From: Lachnospiraceae bacterium
GTDB taxonomy: Bacteria; Bacillota_A; Clostridia; Lachnospirales; Lachnospiraceae
Reading direction: 5' to 3'
Assembly: GCA_017523185.1 (NCBI GenBank)
Contig: JAFWXB010000252.1
Location: forward strand, 1 to 6,205
DNA: 6,205 nucleotides
A program made the position numbers and the translations under genes. Numbering within the stretch: the first letter of the stretch is position 1; each line of letters opens with the position of its first letter. Below the pieces are notes generated by a model. It worked only from the letters and a program-made list of their open reading frames with translations, was not told the origin of the DNA and ran no database searches. Shown piece after piece: positions 1 through 6,205 of the stretch.

Positions 1-42
1 CACACCATAACTGGCGAGTAATGATAAAATAGGAGGTGCCAT
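1..42 (+). promoter_or_regulatory. End of rplU 5' leader, possible tail of an L21 leader element
   Basis: These 42 bases are untranslated sequence directly before rplU and end in a strong ribosome binding site, AGGAGGTG at 31-38. Structured L21 leader RNAs are known in front of rplU in many Firmicutes and are thought to serve autoregulation by the ribosomal protein. The segment CTGGCGAGTAATG at 11-23 would fit the tail of such a leader, but the rest lies outside the window, so it cannot be folded. The leader assignment is inference from position; the ribosome binding site is seen directly. Confidence 0.35.
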
Positions 43-351
43 ATGTACGCAATTATAGCAACAGGTGGTAAACAGTACAAAGTATCTGAAGGCGATATCA
101 TTACCATTGAAAAGCTTGGTGTTGAAGCTGGTGAAAAAGTTACTTTTGAACAGGTTTTAGCAGTATCCGGAGATGAAATGAAAGTTGGAAATCCAACAGT
201 TGAAGGAGCAAGTGTAGAAGCTTCTGTAGTAAAAGAAGGCAGAGGTAAAAAAGTAATCGTATACAAATACAAGAGAAAAACCGGTTACCACAAAAAGAAC
301 GGTCACAGACAGGCGTTCACACAGGTTAAGATTGAAAAAATTAACGCTTAA
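43..351 (+). CDS. rplU: 50S ribosomal protein L21
   Basis: Ribosomal protein bL21, a component of the large subunit that binds 23S rRNA. The 102-residue product has the family's usual length. It opens with the typical [14 protein letters not shown] stretch (1-14) and carries the basic L21 signature near the C-terminus, about residues 74-92 ([19 protein letters not shown]). The ATG at 43 follows AGGAGG at 31-36 with six bases of spacing, so the start is secure. It is the first gene of the canonical rplU-prp-rpmA unit; prp begins 15 bases after its stop. All three arginines are coded AGA, as in rpmA and unlike obg, which suggests codon selection for high expression. Confidence 0.98.
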   Translation: MYAIIATGGKQYKVSEGDIITIEKLGVEAGEKVTFEQVLAVSGDEMKVGNPTVEGASVEASVVKEGRGKKVIVYKYKRKTGYHKKNGHRQAFTQVKIEKINA

Positions 352-366
352 TTATAAGGAATTGTT

Positions 367-699
367 ATGATACAAATAACGATTTATCAAAACCAAAATC
401 AGGAAAATGTCGGCTTTTTATGTAGTGGACATGCTGGTTATGCCGAAAGTGGACAGGATATTGTGTGTGCAGGTGTTTCCACACTTGTAATTAATACGAT
501 TAATTCAATTGAGATGTTTACTTCAAGTAAATATACATTGGATATGGAAGAAGAAACAGGCATGATTGATTTTGAGTTCGCAGATGAAGAAATCGGTCAT
601 GATGCAGCATTATTAATGGATTCCATGATTTTGGGATTACAAGGAATACAACGTAACTATGGGAATGAATATATCATTCTAGAATTCAAGGAGGTGTAA
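367..699 (+). CDS. prp: Ribosomal-processing cysteine protease Prp (YsxB family)
   Basis: Cysteine protease that removes the N-terminal extension of ribosomal protein L27 before or during its incorporation into the 50S subunit. The family is restricted to bacteria whose L27 carries that extension. The 110-residue protein has the diagnostic catalytic region GHAGYAESGQDIVCAGVS, placing the catalytic pair at His22 and Cys34, the same positions as in the characterised Staphylococcus aureus enzyme (established knowledge). An AAGGA ribosome binding site precedes ATG 367. The gene sits between rplU and its substrate gene rpmA, and the rpmA ribosome binding site lies over its last codons, so the two are probably translationally linked. 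The substrate gene next door shows the expected cleavage motif. Confidence 0.95.
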   Translation: MIQITIYQNQNQENVGFLCSGHAGYAESGQDIVCAGVSTLVINTINSIEMFTSSKYTLDMEEETGMIDFEFADEEIGHDAALLMDSMILGLQGIQRNYGNEYIILEFKEV

Positions 700-702
700 G
701 AC

Positions 703-990
703 ATGTTAAATTTGAACCTTCAGTTTTTTGCTCATAAAAAGGGAGTTGGTTCTACAAAGAACGGTCGTGATTCCGAATCAAAGAGATTAGGAGCAAAAAG
801 AGCAGACGGACAGTTCGTAAAAGCTGGTAATATCCTTTACAGACAAAGAGGAACAAAGATTCATCCAGGTACTAACGTAGGTATTGGTGGAGATGATACT
901 TTATTCGCTAAAGTAGATGGTATTTTAAGATTTGAAAGACTTGGCAGAGATAGAAAACAGGCATCTGTTTATCCAGTAGTCAACGAATAA
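703..990 (+). CDS. rpmA: 50S ribosomal protein L27 with Prp-cleavable N-terminal extension
   Basis: Ribosomal protein bL27, whose N-terminal tail reaches toward the peptidyl-transferase centre of the 50S subunit. The 95-residue product carries the Firmicute-type extension MLNLNLQFF (1-9) followed by AHKKG. Prp of the S. aureus type cuts after the FF pair, leaving Ala10 as the mature N-terminus. The L27 signature [15 protein letters not shown] is at 42-56. AAGGAGGTG at 689-697 is the ribosome binding site, and the gene starts three bases after the prp stop. Eight of nine arginines are AGA. An intrinsic terminator follows 10 bases after the stop, closing the rplU-prp-rpmA unit. Confidence 0.98.
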   Translation: MLNLNLQFFAHKKGVGSTKNGRDSESKRLGAKRADGQFVKAGNILYRQRGTKIHPGTNVGIGGDDTLFAKVDGILRFERLGRDRKQASVYPVVNE

Positions 991-997
991 GAATTAG

Positions 998-2340
<1,343 letters not shown>

Positions 2341-2341
<1 letters not shown>

Positions 2342-2346
2342 GGAGG
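2341..2346 (+). promoter_or_regulatory. Ribosome binding site deciding the yhbY start
   Basis: AGGAGG begins on the last base of the obg stop codon and ends five bases before ATG 2352. The longer reading from 2313 would overlap the end of obg and add 13 residues outside the CRM fold, so 2352 is preferred. The arrangement suggests translational coupling to obg. Confidence 0.85.
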
Positions 2347-2351
2347 ACGGT

Positions 2352-2648
2352 ATGACATTAACAAGTAAACAACGTGCCTATTTAGGCAGTCTTGCAAGCA
2401 CAATGAATCCGATTTTCCAGATAGGAAAAGCTTCTTTAACACCGGAAATTATTAGTGCTTTAGATGATGCATTAGAAAAAAGAGAATTGATTAAAGTATC
2501 CGTATTAAAAAATTGTATTGATGACCCAAGAGAAATCGCAGAAGTTATTGCAGAACGTACACATAGTCATGTGGTAAAAGTCATTGGCAAAAAAATGATT
2601 TTCTTCCGTCAAGCAAAGAAAAATACAAAATATAATCTTCCGGATTAA
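2352..2648 (+). CDS. yhbY: YhbY-family CRM-domain RNA-binding protein
   Basis: Small single-domain CRM protein that associates with pre-50S ribosomal particles in characterised relatives. The 98-residue product has the family layout: MTLTSKQRAYL at the start, PIFQIGK (20-26), RELIKVSVLKN (44-54), and a closing strand around VIGKKMIFFR (77-86). The RNA-contacting loop, GxxG in most CRM domains, reads GKAS at 25-28, so the second glycine is replaced by serine. From memory I believe such variants also occur in other clostridia, so it need not mean loss of function. It lies directly behind obg with an AGGAGG site touching the obg stop, consistent with a shared transcript and a shared role in 50S assembly. 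Frame and motifs make the family call secure; the precise role is inferred. Confidence 0.92.
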   Translation: MTLTSKQRAYLGSLASTMNPIFQIGKASLTPEIISALDDALEKRELIKVSVLKNCIDDPREIAEVIAERTHSHVVKVIGKKMIFFRQAKKNTKYNLPD

Positions 2649-2732
2649 AAATAGATACTTTAAAATTTGTGTACTTTATATAGAAATTAAAAACAGAATA
2701 AATATTTTTAGAAAGGTACAAAAATTGTTAAT

Positions 2733-3344
2733 ATGAAAATAGGTCTTTTAGGAGGGTCGTTTGACCCAATTCACAATGGTCATTTATATATGGCAAAAAA
2801 AGCGTATGAACAATACAACTTAGATGAAGTTTGGCTTATTCCAAACGGTCATGCACCACATAAAGACGAAGATAAGATGGCAGATGCGTTTCATCGTCTT
2901 GCCATGTGTAACATTGCAGCAGAACATTTTTCTTATTTAAAAGTCTGTGATATTGAAGTTAAATCCGAACAATCGAGTTATACCTATCTCACTATACAAA
3001 AACTTACAAATAGGTATCCACAACACGAATTTTATTTCATTATGGGAGCAGATTCGTTGGATTATTTTGAAAAATGGAAAAATCCACATATTATCAGCAG
3101 TTTATGTAAGATTTTAGTCATAAATCGTGATGAATTTACGGAATCCGATTTGCAACAAAAAATTCAACATATCAATCAATTGTTTCCGGCAGATATTTTT
3201 GTTGTACATTGTAAAAAAATGGATATTTCTTCTACGGAAATTCGTAAAAGTATAGAAGAAAATGAAGAATACAAAGATTCTCCACTTGATTACATTTTGC
3301 CGGAAGTTCGTAATTATATCAATAATCACAACTTGTATCAGTAA
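2733..3344 (+). CDS. nadD: Nicotinate-nucleotide adenylyltransferase NadD
   Basis: Catalyses nicotinate mononucleotide + ATP to deamido-NAD + pyrophosphate, the adenylation step shared by de novo and salvage NAD synthesis in the cytoplasm. The 203-residue product has the nucleotidyltransferase signature GGSFDPIHNGHL (7-18) with the HxGH pair His14/His17, the MGADSL substrate-binding stretch (104-109) and the C-terminal ISSTEIRKS motif (165-173). The start at 2733 gives the canonical MKIGLLGGSFDP N-terminus. The nearest ribosome binding site, AAAGG at 2712-2716, is about 16 bases away, longer than for its neighbours, so initiation may be weaker. The gene lies 84 bases after yhbY, the widest gap in the + strand run, where an internal promoter could sit. 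yqeK follows 33 bases downstream, an arrangement common in Firmicutes. Confidence 0.97.
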   Translation: MKIGLLGGSFDPIHNGHLYMAKKAYEQYNLDEVWLIPNGHAPHKDEDKMADAFHRLAMCNIAAEHFSYLKVCDIEVKSEQSSYTYLTIQKLTNRYPQHEFYFIMGADSLDYFEKWKNPHIISSLCKILVINRDEFTESDLQQKIQHINQLFPADIFVVHCKKMDISSTEIRKSIEENEEYKDSPLDYILPEVRNYINNHNLYQ

Positions 3345-3377
3345 AACAAAAATGAAAATCAGGAGCGATAAAACATT

Positions 3378-3956
3378 ATGCAGATGATAATAGAACTTCA
3401 AAAAAAATTAAAAAAAGCTTTGGATAAATCGCGTTTTGAACATACAATGGGTGTTATGTATACAGCAGGCTGTATGGCAATGGCTTTTGAATATTCGGTA
3501 GAAAAAGCAATGCTTGCAGGATTATTGCATGATTGTGCCAAATGTATTTCAAACGAAGAAAAAATAAATTTATGTAAAAAATATGATGTACTCATTACAT
3601 CTGCTGAATGGGAAAGTCCTTGTTTATTACACGCAAAAGCAGGTGCAATTTTAGCAGAAGAACTATATGGCATCAAAGACCCTGAAATACTTCATGCAAT
3701 AAAAGTGCATACAACAGGCGAACCGGATATGAGTTTGCTTGATAAAATTATTTATATAGCAGACTATATTGAACCGGGACGCGACAAAGCACCACGTTTG
3801 GAATATATTCGTAAACTCGCATACCAAGATATCAATCTTTGTATGTCAGAAATTTTATATGATACAATGTGCTATTTAAATAGTAAAAAAGGTATTATTG
3901 ACCCAACAACGGAATTGACCTATCGTTTTTATGAACAATATAGAACGGAAGTATAA
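3378..3956 (+). CDS. yqeK: YqeK-family HD hydrolase, likely symmetrical Ap4A hydrolase
   Basis: HD-superfamily metal-dependent phosphohydrolase. Characterised YqeK proteins of Gram-positive bacteria split diadenosine tetraphosphate into two ADP, replacing the ApaH type they lack. The 192-residue product shows the expected metal ligands in order: His22 in RFEHTMGV, the His51-Asp52 pair in LLHDCAKC, His85 in LLHAKAG, His111 in VHTTG, and Asp129 in IADYIEPGRD, followed by conserved EPGRD (132-136). ATG 3378 has AGGAG at 3361-3365; a second ATG two codons later (3384) is possible but farther from that site. It sits between nadD and rsfS, its usual neighbours. The family call is firm; activity on Ap4A is inferred from relatives. 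Confidence 0.93.
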   Translation: MQMIIELQKKLKKALDKSRFEHTMGVMYTAGCMAMAFEYSVEKAMLAGLLHDCAKCISNEEKINLCKKYDVLITSAEWESPCLLHAKAGAILAEELYGIKDPEILHAIKVHTTGEPDMSLLDKIIYIADYIEPGRDKAPRLEYIRKLAYQDINLCMSEILYDTMCYLNSKKGIIDPTTELTYRFYEQYRTEV

Positions 3957-3971
3957 AAGAATAAATTTTGG

Positions 3972-3978
3972 AAAGGAA
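3972..3978 (+). promoter_or_regulatory. Ribosome binding site deciding the rsfS start
   Basis: AAAGGAA lies 12 bases before ATG 3991. A reading from ATG 3931 would overlap yqeK by 26 bases and add 20 lysine- and tyrosine-rich residues absent from the family. An in-frame TTG at 3979 touches the site and is too close to it. Confidence 0.65.
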
Positions 3979-3990
3979 TTGTATTTATAT

Positions 3991-4338
3991 ATGGAAATGT
4001 TAGAAATTGTAAAACAAGCAGTCAAGGCATTAGAAGATAAGAAAGCAGAAGATGTTAAGGTTATTGATATTCGTGAAGTATCTTCCATTGCAGACTATTT
4101 TATTATTGCAAATGGTTCTAACCAAAATCAATTACAAGCTATGCAAGATGCAGTAGACGAAGCCATTTATAAAGCAGGACTTCAAGCAAAACAAATCGAA
4201 GGAAATAACAATTCTACATGGATTTTAATTGATTACAATGACATTATTGTGCATTTATTTTCCAAAGAAGATAGATTATTTTATGATTTAGAACGTATTT
4301 GGAAAGATGGAAAAATCGTCGATATTGCAGATTTATAG
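3991..4338 (+). CDS. rsfS: Ribosome silencing factor RsfS (RsfA/Iojap, DUF143)
   Basis: Binds ribosomal protein L14 on the 50S subunit and blocks joining with the 30S subunit, lowering translation in starvation or stationary phase. The 115-residue product from ATG 3991 has the family's usual length. Conserved stretches are SSIADYFIIANGSNQNQLQAM (31-51, centred on ADYF), TWILIDYNDIIVHLF (76-90) and YDLERIWKDGK (98-108). It begins 34 bases after the yqeK stop and ends the + strand run; a hairpin terminator follows 21 bases after the stop. ATG 3997 is a possible alternative start two codons later. Its place at the end of the cluster fits the theme of 50S biogenesis and control. Confidence 0.95.
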   Translation: MEMLEIVKQAVKALEDKKAEDVKVIDIREVSSIADYFIIANGSNQNQLQAMQDAVDEAIYKAGLQAKQIEGNNNSTWILIDYNDIIVHLFSKEDRLFYDLERIWKDGKIVDIADL

Positions 4339-4359
4339 AAAATTTCAAAATAAGCAAAG

Positions 4360-4404
4360 AAAAGCAACCAATAAGTGAAAGAAAATACCATTGGTTGCTT
4401 TTGT
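4360..4404 (+). terminator. Hairpin terminator after rsfS
   Basis: AAAAGCAACCAAT at 4360-4372 pairs perfectly with ATTGGTTGCTTTT at 4390-4402, a 13-bp stem around a 17-base loop, 21 bases after the rsfS stop. The T-run is short (TTTT then G) and partly inside the stem, so termination may be imperfect. The flanking A- and T-rich arms also allow use from the opposite strand. Confidence 0.65.
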
Positions 4405-4433
4405 AAGATGATTATAAAAGTTTCTTATATTGA

Positions 4434-4507
4434 ATTTAACCAATCAACAAAATCCCCCACTTCAAATGCGTAAACATTCCGTAGAGGGGGATTTTGTTGT
4501 GTTAAAT
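4434..4507. repeat. Long interrupted hairpin between convergent rsfS and lexA
   Basis: A 74-base imperfect palindrome. The core is a perfect 14-bp stem, CAACAAAATCCCCC (4445-4458) with GGGGGATTTTGTTG (4486-4499). Outside it ATTTAAC (4434-4440) pairs with GTTAAAT (4501-4507) across a small internal loop. Inside it short pairs continue (4460-4461 with 4483-4484, 4463 with 4481) up to AATG/CATT (4465-4468 with 4475-4478) around a six-base loop. G-rich stem next to ATTTTGTT on both strands could act as a bidirectional terminator for the convergent genes. The length and nested pairing also resemble a small palindromic mobile-element remnant or the end of an IS200/IS605-type element. No transposase gene is present. 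Confidence 0.75.
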
Positions 4508-4564
4508 GGAATTTACAAGCTCTAGCTGACAAGCGAATGTGGATTACCAATATCCATTTGAAGT

Positions 4565-5179
4565 TTAGAAGAAACGAAATACACCAAATACTTTTCCGAG
4601 AATTTCGCAATCATTTACAAAAATTGGTTCCATAGTATCATTCTGTGGTTGAAGACGAATCTGTTCCCCTTCTTTGTAGAAAGTTTTAACAGTTACTTCA
4701 TCATTTACCATAGCTACAACAATTTCGCCATTTTCTGCAACTGATTGTTTTTCTACTAAAATATTATCCCCATTAAAAATGCCTGCATTTATCATGCTAT
4801 CACCTTTTACTTTTAACATAAACGCTTCGTTATTTGGGATATATTCCATCGGAATTGGGAAATATGTTTCTATATTTTCTACTACAAGAATTGGTTCTCC
4901 TGCTGCTACACGACCTACAAGTGGAATATTTACAATTTCACGACGTGTTAAGTTAAAATTATCATCCATAATTTCAATTGCACGAGGTTTGGTTGGGTCA
5001 CGACGAATATATCCGTTTTTTTCAAGAGTCTCCAAATGTGCATGAACAGATGAAGTAGATTTTAACTTTACTGCTTCACAAATATCGCGTACAGTTGGTG
5101 GATATCCCTTATTTAACAATTCATGTTTGATATATTCCAAAATTTCTTTCTGTTTTTCCGATATTCTTCCATATGCCAT
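4565..5179 (-). CDS. lexA: SOS transcriptional repressor LexA (DinR type)
   Basis: Represses DNA-damage-response genes as a dimer; RecA filaments on single-stranded DNA trigger its self-cleavage and derepression. The 204-residue product matches the usual length. The N-terminal winged helix-turn-helix domain is at about 1-70 (YPPTVRDICEAVKL and STSSVHAHLETLEKNGYI). The cleavage site is VAAGEP, cutting between Ala93 and Gly94. The catalytic dyad is Ser128 (KGDSM) and Lys165 (TVKTF). All self-cleavage elements are intact. ATG 5179 is chosen because GGAGGAAA lies just upstream; a TTG at 5194 would put that site inside the gene. It converges on rsfS and lies downstream of hcp on the same strand. 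A promoter and an operator-like palindrome upstream suggest autorepression, as in other bacteria. Confidence 0.97.
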   Translation of the reverse strand: MAYGRISEKQKEILEYIKHELLNKGYPPTVRDICEAVKLKSTSSVHAHLETLEKNGYIRRDPTKPRAIEIMDDNFNLTRREIVNIPLVGRVAAGEPILVVENIETYFPIPMEYIPNNEAFMLKVKGDSMINAGIFNGDNILVEKQSVAENGEIVVAMVNDEVTVKTFYKEGEQIRLQPQNDTMEPIFVNDCEILGKVFGVFRFF

Positions 5180-5184
5180 AACAA

Positions 5185-5192
5185 TTTCCTCC
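5185..5192 (-). promoter_or_regulatory. Ribosome binding site of lexA, decides the start
   Basis: GGAGGAAA on the - strand ends five bases before ATG 5179. Starting at TTG 5194 would place the site within codons 2-4, so the ATG is preferred. Confidence 0.85.
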
Positions 5193-5348
5193 AAGTATGA
5201 TAAAATAGTTTTTTACGATATACATATTAAAAAAGTAGTTTTTATACTGCTAATTAGTGAAATCTAATGAGGAGTCTATTTTTTTATAGTATATCATAAC
5301 TTTTTAATAAAACGATTTTATACCATCATAATAATTTTTATTATTTTT

Positions 5349-5377
5349 ATCATATCATAGGATAGTGAAAAAATCAA
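5349..5377 (-). promoter_or_regulatory. Candidate sigma-A promoter of lexA
   Basis: On the - strand TTGATT (5377-5372) and TATGAT (5354-5349) are separated by 17 bases, close to the vegetative TTGACA/TATAAT consensus. Transcription would begin near 5342, giving an untranslated leader of roughly 160 bases before lexA. In DNA this AT-rich, chance matches are common; the nearby operator-like palindrome raises the likelihood. Confidence 0.5.
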
Positions 5378-5385
5378 ATAGTTTT

Positions 5386-5399
5386 CGAACAGGCTTTCG
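5386..5399. promoter_or_regulatory. Candidate LexA operator upstream of lexA
   Basis: CGAACAGGCTTTCG is close to the Gram-positive LexA/DinR box (CGAAC-N4-GTTCG): the CGAA and TTCG arms match fully and one inner base differs (T in place of G at the tenth position). It lies eight bases upstream of the predicted lexA -35, a position consistent with autoregulation. Operator function is inferred. Confidence 0.45.
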
Positions 5400-5562
5400 G
5401 AAAAACGTTTATATAATGTGAATTCTATAAATATTAAGAAACATTTTATTTTTGATAAAAAGTGATTATTTTAAAGCAATGTATTTTATTTTTATACACA
5501 ATTTTACAACCTATTTTTTATTATCGAACTGACTTTAATATAAAAATGATATATAATATATT

Positions 5563-6205
5563 CTAGCCCATAAGTTTTTTCATATCTTCTTCCGGTGTTG
5601 TAATTGGAGCAATATTGTATTTTTCTACTAAAAATTGTAATACATTTGGTGAAAGAAATGCAGGAAGTGATGGTCCAAGTAATATATTTTTAATACCCAA
5701 ATGTAACAATGTTAATAAAATACAAACAGCTTTTTGTTCATACCAAGAAAGAACCATAGATAATGGCAATTCATTAACATCACATTCAAATGCTTTAGAA
5801 AGTGTCACAGCCACTTTAATTGCACTATATGCGTCATTGCATTGACCCATATCCATAATGCGAGGAAAATCGCCAATTGTGCCTAAATCAAGGTCATGGA
5901 AACGATATTTTCCACAAGCAAGTGTTAAAATAAGACTATCCTTTGGAGTTTGTTTTACAAATTCGGTATAGTAGTTTCTGCCTGTTTTTGCACCATCACA
6001 ACCACCTACAAGAAAGAAGTGTTTGATTGTACCAAGTTTTACAGCTTCTATGATTTTATCAGCCACCGATAATACGGTATGATGTCCAAATCCTGTTAGA
6101 ACAGAAGTTCCACCATTTAAGCCTGTAAAATGTTTATCTTCGTCATAACCACCAAGTTCAAGTGCTTTTTCAATAATAGGAGAAAAGTCTTTTTCTTTTC
6201 CAATA
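5563..6205 (-). CDS. hcp: Hybrid-cluster protein Hcp (hydroxylamine reductase family), C-terminal part
   Basis: Iron-sulfur-oxygen hybrid-cluster protein of anaerobes, annotated as hydroxylamine reductase and more recently tied to nitric oxide reduction and protection from nitrosative stress. The frame is open to the right edge, so the gene is cut by the window: 213 residues are visible of an expected 520-550. The internal GTG at 6066 is not a start, because the upstream frame is typical Hcp (DFSPIIEKALELGGY, then GFGHHTVLS). The remaining cluster ligands are intact: the GGCDGAKTGR cysteine (visible residue 69, the persulfide position), the LACGKYRF cysteine (97), the GQCNDAY cysteine (122), and Glu156 and Lys158 in WYEQK. 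Their spacing agrees closely with the Desulfovibrio protein. It ends in TAG at 5563, 383 bases before the lexA start on the same strand. Confidence 0.95.
   Translation of the reverse strand, partial: IGKEKDFSPIIEKALELGGYDEDKHFTGLNGGTSVLTGFGHHTVLSVADKIIEAVKLGTIKHFFLVGGCDGAKTGRNYYTEFVKQTPKDSLILTLACGKYRFHDLDLGTIGDFPRIMDMGQCNDAYSAIKVAVTLSKAFECDVNELPLSMVLSWYEQKAVCILLTLLHLGIKNILLGPSLPAFLSPNVLQFLVEKYNIAPITTPEEDMKKLMG

Larger units (their letters stand above)
5180..5562. other. AT-rich intergenic region between hcp and lexA
   Basis: These 383 bases hold no credible gene on either strand. They contain the lexA ribosome binding site (5185-5192), a candidate lexA promoter (5349-5377), an operator-like palindrome (5386-5399) and a degenerate second copy (5525-5538). 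Weak AT-only inverted repeats occur too: ATTAG/CTAAT at 5253-5257 and 5264-5268, and an AATAAT/ATTATT pair near 5330-5346. There is no GC-rich hairpin with a T-run after the hcp stop, so hcp transcripts may run toward lexA or end at a non-canonical site. A second -10-like TATACT lies on the - strand near 5290 without a good -35. Confidence 0.8.

Noticed and set aside
3931..3990. Twenty-residue extension of RsfS overlapping yqeK
   Set aside because: The extra residues are not family-like and ATG 3991 has its own upstream AAAGGAA.
4508..4564. Possible IS605-type right end (AAGCTCTAGC and a TGGAT/ATCCA mini-hairpin at 4540-4556)
   Set aside because: The resemblance is too short and no transposase fragment or matching left end is visible; it is mentioned only as one reading of the adjacent hairpin.
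4425..4610. 61-residue open frame on the - strand across the hairpin and the end of lexA
   Set aside because: It overlaps lexA, has no recognisable domain and reads through the palindrome; the hairpin explains the sequence better than a peptide.
5440..5465. TTTTAT/ATAAAA inverted repeat as hcp terminator
   Set aside because: The stem is AT-only and more than 100 bases from the hcp stop; in DNA of this composition it is expected by chance.
5562..5563. Functional link between hcp and lexA as a joint nitrosative/DNA stress module
   Set aside because: They are only neighbours on the same strand with 383 bases between them; nothing in the sequence shows shared control.
5615..5845. 76-residue open frame on the + strand inside hcp
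   Set aside because: It is the antisense shadow of a well-conserved Hcp coding region and has no ribosome binding site or recognisable motif.
5563..6066. Separate 167-residue gene starting at GTG 6066
   Set aside because: The same frame stays open to the window edge and codes typical Hcp sequence upstream, so the GTG is internal.

Overview
The window is AT-rich chromosomal DNA from a low-GC Gram-positive bacterium, most likely a clostridium of the Lachnospiraceae type. That placement is inferred from gene order, protein character and strong AGGAGG-type ribosome binding sites, not from a search. It holds ten protein genes, nine complete and one cut by the right edge. I found no RNA gene, CRISPR array, prophage or intact insertion sequence.

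Positions 43-4338, all on the + strand, are one run of conserved housekeeping genes: rplU (L21), prp (protease maturing L27), rpmA (L27 with a cleavable N-terminal extension), obg (50S-assembly GTPase), yhbY (CRM-domain ribosome assembly factor), nadD (NAD biosynthesis), yqeK (HD-domain Ap4A hydrolase family) and rsfS (ribosome silencing factor). The theme is building and controlling the large ribosomal subunit: two 50S proteins, the enzyme that trims one of them, two assembly factors and the factor that blocks subunit joining, with two nucleotide-metabolism enzymes between. An intrinsic terminator after rpmA separates the ribosomal-protein unit from obg and the genes behind it. A second hairpin follows rsfS.

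Positions 4339-4564 lie between the convergent rsfS and lexA genes. They hold the rsfS terminator and a striking long interrupted hairpin (4434-4507) that may be a bidirectional terminator or a small palindromic mobile-element remnant.

On the - strand lie lexA (4565-5179), the SOS repressor with intact self-cleavage residues, and the C-terminal part of hcp (5563 to the right edge), the hybrid-cluster protein. The 383 bases between them are very AT-rich. They contain a plausible lexA promoter (5349-5377) and, just upstream of its -35, a LexA-operator-like palindrome (5386-5399), which suggests autoregulation.

Nothing here amounts to a clear undescribed system. The items most worth a second look are the 4434-4507 hairpin, the operator-like sites near lexA, and the contrast in arginine codons between the ribosomal-protein genes and obg.
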